NCBI GenBank assembly: GCA_900175165.2
Contig: FWWN02000260.1
Coordinates: forward strand, 1-12,610
DNA: 12,610 nt
Direction of reading: 5' to 3'
DNA from: Rhizomucor pusillus
Taxonomy: Eukaryota > Mucoromycota > Mucoromycetes > Mucorales > Lichtheimiaceae
Every line of letters starts with the position of its first letter. Position 1 is the stretch's first letter. Positions 1-8,904 of the stretch are shown one piece after another. The translations under genes were made by a program, and so were the position numbers. The notes beneath the pieces are model-generated. The model was not told where the DNA came from. It searched no databases and saw only the letters and a list, made by a program, of their open reading frames with translations.

Positions 1-240
1 GCATGAATACCAAGTGTCCTTTGTATAGGGCCGGGCGAGCCGTACAAGGCCGTGACTATATGGTGGCAATTTGCATTGCACTTAATGGCATTAGCCGGGT
101 GATAGACGGTATACACCTATCGCCTTTTACAAGACATTCAGCCGCTTTACACATGCTGAATACAAGCAACTCCCCTGACATCATTAGTAATAATTGGACT
201 TCACAGTTATGTATCTTTCAGTAAAACTCACAGCGCTGAA
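1..240. other. Unassigned left edge, probable upstream region
   Basis: I see no recognisable gene here. One 73-codon open frame (3-224, +) has no family resemblance and no clear splice context. The stretch sits directly upstream of the tentative ATG at 241, so it may hold that gene's promoter and 5' leader, or the end of a gene lying outside the window. Confidence 0.3.
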
Positions 241-569
241 ATGTCAGACAATGATGCTCAGGAGGATTCTGTCGAAGGGACAGATATACAATCTTCACTA
301 GATGAATGTAAGTTTTCCATCGATAAGCCTACATGAAACATATGCACTGACTTTATAATCATAGGAGAGATAAGACAGTAGAAGGCTACTTGTACGTTAA
401 AGCCAATGGCTTATCAATTCTTGTACTATATGCGGCCTGGGGTGTCATTTTGCGCTGGTTCTGCTTGCACGCTCGCACGAATATCGCAAGCGTAAGTCGT
501 CAAACTTCAGTGGATTACAGTGGTTCAACGTTAATTCGATTTCTGTAGGCGCAAAATGTAGCCAAGTAA
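241..569 (+). CDS. Putative small single-pass membrane protein, three exons (tentative)
   Basis: I do not recognise this protein. The model joins exons 241-307, 379-491 and 549-569. The introns, 308-378 (71 nt) and 492-548 (57 nt), both start with GTAAGT and end in CAG or TAG. They match the size of the other introns in the window, and the reading frame stays open across both joins. The 66-aa product begins MSDNDAQEDSVEGTD, an acidic N-terminus. It then has one hydrophobic segment (about residues 33-50, containing LSILVLYAAWGVILRW) flanked by a short basic tail, so it would be a tail-anchored or single-span membrane protein. Start and end are uncertain. A second open frame after 548 (to a TAG near 652) reads like a Ser/Lys-rich tail, but joining it would need a weak donor at 496. 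An upstream exon cannot be excluded. The support is splice-site quality and frame continuity only. Confidence 0.4.
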
Positions 570-928
570 AAGCGCAAAAGGATTTTCCAGACCGCGCAAA
601 TATTTCCTCAAAATCCAGTATCTCTGAATCTGCCAACGGAAGTGTATAGCATCAGTGTGAGCAAATTCTCGAAGGGGTCTGGCAGTTGTATAACATGTTT
701 GGTTTATACATTTCTCTACATACATCCTATGCTATTTAAAGCTATTTTCTACCTATCTATTTTAACAGCAAAAGACTTTGATGCCTGTCATTATGTATGA
801 ACATGGCCTTCAGACAGTCAGGCAAACAGGTATTAAGAGCCCGTTCACCCAATCTCAATGCTGAATTCAGGTCCAGCCACCAGTTGACCATTTTTTTTCC
901 TCGTTTCTTATTTCCTTACGATCGGGCA
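570..928. other. Intergenic region upstream of SAS10
   Basis: About 360 nt without a supported gene. It should hold the 3' end of the tentative small gene and the promoter and 5' UTR of the SAS10-like gene. A T-rich pyrimidine tract (about 891-920) lies just before the SAS10 start. Open frames on the minus strand between 445 and 725 show no recognisable domain. Confidence 0.4.
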
Positions 929-3164
929 ATGGGAAAGAAAAAGGCTCCCGTTTTCCGGGACGGATCAAAGCAGAGCGTAAACAAGGACGATGGCAAAATA
1001 AAGGCCATTCGCACCTGGGACGATATTGAGCATGATTCTGAAGACGAGTGTACGTACCAACGTTAGCCAATGATCTTGATCTCGAAACTGTCATGCTAAC
1101 TTGTATGCAATATAGTCCATGAATCCCGAGAAAAAGTTCTTCTCGATGAACAAGACAAATTTCAGTCAGAAGGTAAGTAGCTATTCTTTTGGGATAATGA
1201 TATTATAAGCGAGCAAATACTGAATAGTACTATGTATAGAAGAAAGCGAGACCGAAGTGTACGGTCTAGGCATGGAGTCTGACGAGGAAGAAGAAGGAGA
1301 AGAAGAACAGGAAGATGAATCTGACGAAGAACTTCTTGGCAAGAAGAAAATGCTTGAAGAAGATGAAGATATTGACGGTATGTAAATAGAACATGTCTAT
1401 TTTTTAGAGGAAGGAAAGAAGGCTCATCCAAGTGCCACTGATTTTTAGAATCGTGGGGCAACCAAAAACGAGACTACTACGATGCAGACGAAGGAGAAGA
1501 TTTAGAAGAGATGAAGGAGGAAGAGCAAGAAGCTCTCAAAATCCAAAAGCAGCGGTTAGAAGCCATGGACGAAGCAGATTTCATGGATGATACCCTTCCT
1601 GGATGGGGTAAAGGCGCCGAGAAGGATGCGACGGCAGATAAAGCACTTCTTGAAGACTTTAGCAAGGAATTGAAGGATATATCATTCGAGTACGTGAAAA
1701 TATGCATGATACATCCGGCATTGTTTCGAGAAGCTAACTTCAAAACAGTGTATCCAAGTCAGTCGAGAAGCGACGGGCTAGAATGTCTGTTGCCGAGAAA
1801 CTTAAAGTACTTCAGAACGAATCACCGGAACTTTTGGACCTGCTGACCGAATTCAAGGACAAGAATCTAGAAATTGAGGGTCTTCAGGCCGTGTTAGACA
1901 AGATCCAAAAACTGGACCTTCAACATGAAGTTGTCTGTAAATTTTTACGTTTCAAGCATCGTACGTATATCTGGATGATGAGTTATTCTTGACGTAGAGT
2001 TTCCGGAGCTAACCATATTGCTATGTAGAGCTGCTCATGAACTATATGACCAATGTTTCATTCTACTTCGTACTGAAAGCATCGGGCGTCGCCGACATCA
2101 AAAGCCATCCAGTAATTGATGCACTTGTTGAGTTGCGATCCACGCTTGAGAAAACCGAACAAGCTGAGGAAGAACTACAGCCAGAAATTGAAGACTTGTT
2201 TTTGCGACTGGATGCACCTGCAAACAGTACCAAAAAAGCAACTGCTGTTACCAAGACACAGATACCAGAAAAGAAAAAGAAGAGCATTAAGGAGAAGAGT
2301 GCCCCGAAAGCAGTTGAACAGGAGCCAGAATTTTCAGCAAGTGACCTTGACGGAGAACTTGAGCAAGGTGACATACAAGAATCATCAGATGAAGGAGAAA
2401 AAGAAGAGACAAGTGTCTTTGACGTGGAGCAAGAGTTCAAGAGTCTCAAAAAGGCAAACAAAAAGCGCAAACGATCTGCTGTCGACGACTTTGGCGAACT
2501 GGATGCTTTGGATGAACTTGATATGGAGGATAAAATCGCCAAGAAGCGCTCATTGCGTGACTATGTGGCCAAAATCGATGCTGTAAGTGATAAATCGTCT
2601 TTAAGAATTCTCATTGACTCAAGTGACATGCCATAGAAACAAGCAAAGATGCAATCTAAATACCAAGGCGATCTTGATATCCCTTACAGAGAAAGACAAA
2701 CCAAGGCAGAAAAGAAAGGAGTGGCTCAACCAGAAGACAACTCTGCAGACTTGGACAATGAAGACTTTGACGAACAGGATATGGAAATGGCAGCAGCAGC
2801 TATGGGACAAGATGGCAACGACGATGATGATGATTATTACAATCAAATAGTGGCCAGCAAAACTGCGCAGAAAGCAGCCAAGAAAGCCGAATACGATGCG
2901 GAGCGAACACCGGTTATCGACGGTGATTTGCACGTTGAAGAAGGCGAGAAACGGCTGGCGTCGTACAAAATGCTCAAGAATAAGGGCCTCACTCGGCACC
3001 GCAAAAAGGAAACCCGAAATGCCCGTGTCAAGAACAAGAACAAGTATGCAAAGAAACTCAAAAAGCTATCTTCCCAGCGTGCCATCGTCAAGCCCCTCCA
3101 GGGTTCATACGGAGGCGAGGCAACTGGTATCAAGAGCAACGTTGTCAAGTCTATTCGATTTTAG
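929..3164 (+). CDS. SAS10: SAS10/UTP3-family small-subunit processome protein, seven exons
   Basis: This is a nucleolar component of the U3 snoRNP/SSU processome, needed for 18S pre-rRNA processing. Exons: 929-1049, 1116-1172, 1240-1377, 1449-1689, 1749-1960, 2029-2582, 2637-3164. All introns are GT-AG and 54-71 nt long, three of them with GTACGT donors, and the joined frame gives 616 aa. Seen in the sequence: an N-terminal MGKKKAPVFRDG; acidic runs (residues about 60-105); the family's SWGxxKxxYY motif in exon 4; the Sas10/Utp3/C1D helical domain (about 209-292, with PELLDLLTEFKDK and LLMNYMTNVSFYFVLKA) followed by HPVIDALVELR; a Lys/Glu-rich linker; and the conserved basic C-terminal Sas10 domain (about 535-616, GDLHVEEGEKR, KNKGLTRHRKKETRNARVK, ending KSIRF). 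The length is normal for the family. The frame extends upstream to an ATG at 797, but family members start with a short Lys-rich N-terminus, so 929 is preferred. Confidence 0.95.
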
Positions 3165-3320
3165 ATTCCTTTGTCCTAATATTGTGCATTAGCTTTTTCC
3201 TATCCTTCCCCCATCCATTTTTTCTTTGCATTCATTTAGCAACGTGGTACAACCGCAAAAACGCTCTAGAAAAAAGAAAAACTTTGTTCCAATAAGGAGC
3301 ATGTCATTCCAGTTCTTCCA

Positions 3321-5880
3321 ATGTTGACTCAATCGACAGCAGTGGCTGCCAGAGTGGTGAATGCTATTGTACGTTACCATTTGCTATTGTTCAGAGTGAT
3401 TCGTGTGAACATTTGTAATTGACTGCAATTATTCACTTATTGTTTGACTACAGTGCTTACCGTGCAAAAGCCTGGGAAGAACAGACTGCGATAAGCTGCA
3501 GCCTTCCTGCACGACCTGCACAACACGGCTGACAATATGCTCCTACAGCAGTAACACATCGATAAACTTTAAAGAAGTCGAGACTCGTCTCAAAAAGCTG
3601 GAAGCACAATTGAACCCTCAAAAACAATCATCAGCCAAGCGCGGGTCGTTAGCAACGTCGGTGGGAGACCTTGCCGAGCAAAAGAAAGCAAAGCAACAGC
3701 AGCCGCAGCATCATCCGCAGTTCCGTCTTGAAGAAAACCAAGGCGGACTATGCATTGACACAAAGATCACGGAAGCGCACCATTTCATAAAACTCTTGTT
3801 CAATTCGGTTGATTTAGAATTGGTGCGAAAACGAGCGCAGAATATCTTTAACACACCGCTGCCAAGCACTCAGTCGCCGAATTCATCATCCGTGGAAGCA
3901 GAAGAACCAGCCAAGGTACAGGCAATATTGCGAGAAATCATGACAACCAGAGATCCCATCGAATGCAAGTGGCTCGATACAGTGTGGCAGACACGGCACC
4001 ATGGCTGCTTCGTTGTCTATCAAATGGTGGATAAGCATCGGCTGAAAATATCCGCGCTTCCGACGGATGAACGAGAGTTATTGCTGAATATGTCAATCCG
4101 AGCATACATGTATCATCATGAAAATGACCTGCATCAAGACACCGAATACCATATCCAATCAACAAAAGGCAATGATTACTTGCTCTGTGCCGAGGAGCTT
4201 TTGGAACGATGTTACATCAGCAGCCACCGTACTACGATACGTGCATTGTTACATCTGTACGCTTTCCATATTCTTGATGAAAGGCCGAACAGAGCGTTTC
4301 AGTATTCTGATTTGGCTTTGCGCATGGCCCTGGATCTAAAGTTAAATACACAGCATCGAGACGAAGATGATCGACGGCTATGGTGGTCGGCTTATTGGTG
4401 CCATCTTTACTTGGTCGTCGAGTACGACCGGCCCAGCTTTGCCACCGATCAAGATTGCAGCCAGGTCCCTTGGCCTACCAAGCAAGCACACGAAGGTTTC
4501 GACTCAGAGTACTGCTTGAATTACTGTATAATGTCTATTCAACTTTTACGCATTCGAAAACGCATCTCGCAGGCACTGAGAAACAAGTACATGTCTGTTA
4601 ACGACCTCTTGAAGCAAGTGAGCAAGCTCGAGAAGGATTTGGAGCAATGGTACAAACAAATACCAGACTGCGCACAGGCTAACGGCATGCTGTGCATGGA
4701 ACTCAACGTGTTGCTGCATGCTCAGTACTCGAGCGTGAAAATGCAGACGCATCAATGTTTCTTGGAGAATGCGACTGCTCTGAGTCTCGTTGCACTCAAG
4801 GAATGTGCAAAAGCAGCAGGCAGCGTTGCAGACAGGATGCTACAGTCAGCACCTACAATGCGCATGTGTATCTGTGCTCGAGCAATGCCGGCGATCAGAC
4901 GATCCGTTGCATTCTATTTGTCCAATTTTTTGCCTAGCAAACCGGCTTTCATCCTTAATGAAGCCAAGGAAAAACTTCGACAGTGGATGATGATCCTCAA
5001 TAGCCACTCATTTGTCTACCTGCCAGAAAGCCAAGCACTAGTTGCAAAACTAAGCATTGTATTGTCTGAAAAGCTCGAGAGTATCTCCTCTCCTGGAGCT
5101 GATACTATTCAAAGTGACAGCACCAGGTCTGATGGCGACAACACCAAGTCCCTGACTAGTAACAACAGCACTAGTGGCAGCAGTAACAATAACAATAATA
5201 ACAATAGTAGCGGCAGTTACAGCAATTACAGTGGTGATAACAGCTATTACCGTGCCGGCGGAGGTTCTACCCCACAATTGAGTGACAGTCGATATAACGG
5301 TTCGTCAGCAACACCTCCTCCACCACCCGCACGGCAGCAAACAGCACACATTGGCGCTCATTCTCTTCATCCTTATCAATCATCAATATTGAAACCTCCC
5401 TACAAGGATATTAATTTATCACTTGCCAAGCAAAATAATATGATACCCTTTGCCAAAACGATTGTGCAGCAAAGCAACCCGATAATTGACAGCAGCAGCA
5501 ACAACAACCGCTATGCATCTCCAGCAGCACTCATGCAATCAAACCAGAGCACTTTGCAGACGCAGCAAGCAGAAGCTTACAACTATGTTGCCGAACCTTT
5601 ACAATTTATGCCCACAACTATGAACACTACAAATTACATGCCATCACAGCAGCCACCTCCTGGTGCAGATCCATACCTAACACCCATTCCCACAGCTCCC
5701 CTCATACTCCCATCATCAGTTAATACTACCCAGTGGCCACTTTACCAAGTTGGGCCGTTGCCGACAAATACCTTCTTGCAACAGCATAGTATCTTTACAC
5801 AATACCCTACGCAGCAGCATCGGCCGCAGCAAGAACAACAAGCTCCCCAACAAGCTATGGGCCGACCTGAGCAACAATAG
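3321..5880 (+). CDS. Zn2Cys6 fungal transcription factor with fungal_trans domain, two exons
   Basis: This is a nuclear DNA-binding regulator whose target genes cannot be told from the sequence. Exon 1 is 3321-3368 (16 codons), the intron 3369-3453 (GTACGT...CAG, 85 nt), and exon 2 3454-5880, giving 824 aa. Exon 2 opens exactly on the first zinc-cluster cysteine. Six cysteines (C17, C20, C28, C35, C38, C45) have spacing CX2C-X7-CX6CX2C-X6-C, one residue longer than usual in the first loop. A short coiled coil follows (VETRLKKLEAQL, about 55-66). The fungal_trans middle region covers about 140-400; its core (about 278-345) includes RAFQYSDLALRMALDLKL and RRLWWSAYWCHLYLVVEYDRPS. The C-terminal third is low-complexity: an Asn/Ser run (about 585-605), a PPPPPA stretch near 635, and Gln-rich segments to the stop, typical of activation regions. 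Only 156 bp separate it from the SAS10 stop, so its promoter is short or overlaps the SAS10 3' UTR. The ATG at 3321 is the only in-frame start close to the zinc cluster. Confidence 0.88.
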
Positions 5881-6182
5881 CCTGAAATATATTACACTCA
5901 TATGTAGATAATAGACATACAGAAGAAACCAACATTGTAATACCTAAATGAAAACTTTCAAGCAATCACGTTTTTCTCAATCGCCGTCTGAATGTTCCCT
6001 AAGGGGTTCAAATCGGTTGGAGACCCAGCAGCGATTGTCCTTTCCAAGCACCCGCAAAAGCAACAACCCCACACGCACACACACACGCACACACACGCAC
6101 ACACAAAAAGTTCTGCACCCTTCCAGGTGCCCTTTTCTTCTTTCAATAGCTAGCATTCACACACACTCTCTACACGTATACC
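5881..6182. other. Spacer between transcription factor and Whi2-like gene
   Basis: About 300 nt with no gene. It holds the 3' UTR of the transcription factor, a CA/CG dinucleotide repeat, and the leader of the Whi2-like gene (start context ACCATGG at 6180-6186, a strong eukaryotic initiation context). An 89-codon frame (5948-6217, +) overlaps the repeat and is not credible as a protein. Confidence 0.5.
6070..6105. repeat. (CA)n microsatellite with interspersed CG steps
   Basis: An alternating purine-pyrimidine tract of CA units, interrupted three times by CG, of about 36 nt. It lies some 80 nt upstream of the Whi2-like start codon, in its probable 5' UTR or promoter. Such tracts vary in length between strains and can adopt Z-DNA. 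Confidence 0.85.
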
Positions 6183-7201
6183 ATGGCATCAGAATCACCC
6201 ATTCTTCAAGTTCCTGAGCCGGACAGCAACTACGGCCAAGATGACATTATATATCAGCAACAAGTTGACGACGATGCATTCGATAATGCCGAGGACGCCA
6301 TCCCTCAGCGGCTGAAGCTTGATCTTCGCGGAACACGCATAGACCTTGATCGCGATACGCTTGTCAACCTGCCCGAGTCGCTTCTAATCGCAATGTTCCC
6401 CAACGGGCTTGTGCTTGGGCGACAAGACGATGGGTTTGGCGATGAAGTCGAAGAAGACGACTATGAGAACCACTCGCGAGACTCTGTGGCTATAGAAGAC
6501 CAAGTGAACTATGTGGATTTTGATCCAGCGTGCCTCGATTATGTGCTGCGTTTCTACCAGTTCGCTCGAGAGACGCACTACAAGAACAGCAACAATCCGG
6601 ATGACTTGAACTCACCGCAGCACCATCATCAACTGCTTGCTGCATCGGCCACTTCGCCCGTGTACTACCCATTATTGACAAAACAGCCCATCATTGTCCT
6701 TCGGGAAGAACTAGAGTACTATTGCATCCCTCCTTCAAACACCAAGCCCGCTGATATGGCATCCCTGAAAGTTGCATGCGGTCGCCATTTGAAGCAGCAC
6801 GATCAAATCTTTGATCCGTTGCAAAAGAACATTGCACGCGAGAACAACATCGCTGAGCAGCACTTGATCGACATGCTCTGCGATGCCGGGTTCATGCGCG
6901 ATGATAGATGGGGTTACAGAGAACTGGAACCAATGCGCACCTGTGTCGTCAGCATGGCGCTCGTCTTGCTAAAAACAACAGGCCCGGATAATCACATGGC
7001 TACTGCGCAGAAGCTCTTGTTGTTTTGGAGAAAGCCCGCCGTAAGTTAATTGCTCTCTATCTTTTTTACATGGTCGTGTGGCTAACCCACACAATTTTGT
7101 AGCGAAAATGCTGGTGGGATGGAAACACCATCGAAATTCAAGGTCGATCTGTAAGGCTGTGGGCAAGACGGACGTGGACACTGGAACTTGCATTGGTTTA
7201 A
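6183..7201 (+). CDS. Whi2-like BTB/POZ-fold protein, two exons
   Basis: Related to yeast Whi2, which works with Psr-type phosphatases in the general stress response and in low-amino-acid restraint of TORC1; the family shares the BTB fold with animal KCTD proteins. Exon 1 is 6183-7040, the intron 7041-7102 (GTAAGT...TAG, 62 nt) and exon 2 7103-7201, giving 318 aa. The BTB start is the diagnostic part: LDLRGTRIDLDRDTLVNLPE followed by SLLIAMFPNGLVLG (about residues 43-76), then an acidic insert, then FDPACLDYVLRFYQFAR and PIIVLREELEYYCIPP. The C-terminal half includes GWGYRELEPMR-like sequence and, across the splice join, FWRKPARKCWWDG and VRLWARRTWTLELALV, a tail conserved in fungal Whi2-like proteins. 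The clean resumption of this motif after the intron confirms the splice sites. No signal peptide or membrane segment is visible. Direct functional equivalence to Whi2 is inferred. Confidence 0.85.
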
Positions 7202-7252
7202 TTTTCTTTCTCCTATATAATTTGCCTTTTTCGATACCCTTTTCTTCTAGTG

Positions 7253-7318
7253 CCCTCTCTCTCTATCTCTATCTCTACCTTGCCTGTCCTTTCTTTTTCT
7301 TTCTCTTTCTTGTTGTCT
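7253..7318. repeat. CT-rich pyrimidine tract with CTCTAT repeats
   Basis: An almost pure pyrimidine strand containing CTCTAT hexamer copies followed by TTTC repeats. It lies between the Whi2-like stop (7201) and the ASDURF-like start (7426), so it is probably promoter or 5' UTR of the latter. Pyrimidine-rich leaders are common at core promoters of fungal housekeeping genes. Confidence 0.7.
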
Positions 7319-7425
7319 GTGTGCTCCGCCTTGTACTTTACATTTCGTCGTAACGACAGCGGAGACAAAGTGTCATTTGCCCCATTTGATTTTTCTCTTG
7401 TCCTTTCCCCTCTTGTTCCTCTTCA

Positions 7426-7878
7426 ATGTCGAGTACAATGTCAGATCAGGTTCTTGAAAAAGAGGTATATTAGATCCGCTTGATCTCGCTTTGTATGCAG
7501 TGGTAGTTATTTTTTTCATTTTACTCATGAGGCGATCTTGTTTGCAATGTGCAGCTTCAAGAGGCTAAAGTCCTCAATGCTGAATTGTCTTCACTGCGAC
7601 CTACAGCGGTAAAAGATGAACGAGAGAAATAGCACAAAAGATGATTCTTACACAAATATGCATCCATTGAAGCGTGTTTTTGAACGCCAAGTGCCTTCAT
7701 CCAACATTTTCTTCCTAGCAACCGGCAAGAACAAGGTCAAATCCGATGCTAAACGTAAATATTCCTTGCATATATACCTTTTCTCTCTCTTTCTTTTGAT
7801 ATATCTGACGAATCTTCCTTGGTAGACCGTGAAAGCCAGTTGCTAAAGCAACAAAAGCAACGAGCAAGCAAAAAATGA
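7426..7878 (+). CDS. ASDURF-like small prefoldin-type protein, four exons
   Basis: The exons 7426-7464, 7555-7608, 7673-7754 and 7826-7878 join to a 75-aa protein. Introns (90, 64 and 71 nt) are all GT-AG and the frame is maintained. The product has an N-terminal helix (LEKELQEAKVLNAELSSLR), then the hallmark RVFERQVPSSNIFFLATGK (about residues 32-50), then a second charged helix (AKHRESQLLKQQKQRASKK). This order (helix, Y/F-x-R-Q-x-x-SNIFFL hairpin, helix) matches animal ASDURF, the prefoldin-like subunit of the PAQosome (R2TP/prefoldin-like) co-chaperone, which in mammals is made from an upstream ORF of the ASNSD1 mRNA. Here it appears as its own gene, with an AATAAA signal 16 nt after the stop. 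A second in-frame ATG (7438) is a possible start. Less likely, translation begins at an ATG in what I call intron 2 (7616), which would lose the first helix. The ASDURF link rests on motif resemblance recalled from the family, not a search. Confidence 0.72.
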
Positions 7879-7893
7879 TGATGATGATGATGA
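7876..7893 (+). repeat. (TGA)6 trinucleotide repeat forming tandem in-frame stops
   Basis: Six consecutive TGA triplets. The first is the stop codon of the ASDURF-like gene, so all six lie in its frame. The repeat abuts an AATAAA hexamer at 7894-7899. Confidence 0.85.
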
Positions 7894-7899
7894 AATAAA
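7894..7899 (+). promoter_or_regulatory. Candidate polyadenylation signal AATAAA of the ASDURF-like gene
   Basis: A perfect AATAAA lies 16 nt after the stop codon at 7876-7878. It supports a separate transcript ending before the DUF2470 gene start at 8005, although a joint transcript is not excluded. Confidence 0.5.
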
Positions 7900-8004
7900 A
7901 GGGGAGGAAATGATGACAATTAAAATCATATTAAGTTCAGCAGCCGTGCACAGCTGCTGGGGTCTGTAACGTTTTCCTTCTTTTATGCAACAAACGAGTT
8001 CGTC

Positions 8005-8870
8005 ATGCCACAGCCGGACCCTATTGCTCCTCACAGCGCGCCCATTTCAGCGTACATGAGCGTACATTCCGGTAAGTGAGCGAGAAATCTCTTGCCTGTA
8101 GTACCGAGTATTCACGGCCTCCTTGCCAGCCACGAACCTGGCATACGTGCGATACTTTGGCAAGAAGGACGACGCGACGTCTGCAACGTTCAAGAGTTTA
8201 AACTCCAGAGGGTTCACGGTCGAATACACGTCCCCGAACGGTACGACGGACGAGATATTTATCGAATTCAAAAAGCCCCTTCAAAAGCGAGAAGAGATTC
8301 GACCGGTGCTGGAGGATATGGCCAAAGAGGCTGAAACTGCGTTGGGTCTGGCAAGTATATATTTATTGCTATACCTTCTTTTTACGCAGGAAGAAGAAAC
8401 TAACATCTGCGGTGCAGCCGAGTTCGCTTGCAGGTCCACCGCCACTGAGAGCTATTGCCAAGGCCCTCTACGCGCAAGCAACCGACATGTATACTCCACC
8501 TACGCCCAGTGTACCTTTGGATGTCTTTTACGGAGCAGATATAATGTGGCAGCTCCTGATCGCCGCAGGTCTTGGAGCAACGGCTGTGCTCAACTATGCG
8601 TCGGATGCATACCTCGCTAGAAACTTTCCGCTTTTTGTGCTCGATTTGCGCGACGCCTTGGGAGCGCAAACTATCAATTACATTTGGCGAGGAGCACTGG
8701 CCGCACATGCAATCGAGGGTGCCATCACACTAGGGATATGTCTCTATCGCGGCTGGTACAGTCCTCTTAACACATTCAAATGGACCGTGAGCAGTTTACT
8801 ATTTGGATATGCATCTTTGTCCAAGCTAGTGAACCATGGACGTGATGTCCAGCATGGCAAGCAAGACTAA
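8005..8870 (+). CDS. DUF2470 domain fused to TMEM254/DUF4499-like membrane domain, three exons
   Basis: The exons 8005-8071, 8130-8350 and 8418-8870 join to 246 aa. Intron 1 (58 nt) is GT-AG. Intron 2 (67 nt) begins GCAAGT and ends CAG, a GC-AG intron. The N-terminal half (about 14-95) fits DUF2470, the small domain found next to haem-utilisation (HugZ-like) split-barrel proteins: ISAYMSVHSATNLAYVRYFG, then a Gly-Phe strand (SLNSRGFTVEY), IFIEFKKPL and a final helix ending MAKEAETALGL. The IxxYMxxHS motif is restored exactly by splicing intron 1. The C-terminal half has three hydrophobic segments (about 138-156, 182-206, 216-235). Its pattern WRGALAAHAIEGAITLGICL then FKWTVSSLLFGYASLSKL resembles animal TMEM254 (DUF4499). 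No signal peptide is visible, so the DUF2470 part is probably cytosolic and tethered to a membrane. The biochemical role is unknown. An alternative intron 2 (8346-8433) would also keep frame but needs a poor donor. Confidence 0.75.
8351..8417 (+). other. GC-AG intron in the DUF2470 gene
   Basis: The donor reads GCAAGTATAT, identical to the strong consensus apart from C for T, and the acceptor is CAG before CCGAGT. It joins codons in phase 0 (GLY-LEU to PRO-SER). The only GT alternative (8346, GTCTGG) is a weak donor. Confidence 0.65.
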
Positions 8871-8898
8871 TAATATCATTCTTACTGCTACTCTCTAT

Positions 8899-8904
8899 AA
8901 TAAA
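8899..8904 (+). promoter_or_regulatory. Candidate polyadenylation signal AATAAA of the DUF2470 gene
   Basis: AATAAA lies 28 nt downstream of the TAA at 8868-8870, inside the 136-bp spacer shared with the convergent kinase gene. Confidence 0.55.

Noticed and set aside
3..224. 73-codon plus-strand open frame at the left edge
   Set aside because: It has no recognisable domain, no splice support and no clear start context, and its length is within chance expectation.
445..725. Two minus-strand frames of 63 and 64 codons
   Set aside because: No family resemblance. They overlap the better-spliced plus-strand model and lack their own convincing gene structure.
797..928. N-terminal extension of SAS10 from an upstream in-frame ATG
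   Set aside because: The extra 44 residues do not look like the family's N-terminus and include a T-rich leader-like tract. The ATG at 929 starts the expected Lys-rich segment.
2063..2542. 159-codon minus-strand frame rich in Ser/Phe
   Set aside because: It is the antisense shadow of the acidic and Lys-rich SAS10 exon 6, whose Glu, Asp and Lys codons read as Ser and Phe on the other strand.
7616..7672. Alternative start of the ASDURF-like protein at an ATG within intron 2
   Set aside because: It would replace the conserved first helix (LQEAKVLNAELSSLR) with an unrelated sequence. The four-exon model gives both prefoldin helices.
8072..8101. Shorter first intron of the DUF2470 gene ending at the TAG at 8099-8101
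   Set aside because: At 30 nt it is too short for a spliceosomal intron. The acceptor at 8129 keeps frame and restores the DUF2470 motif.
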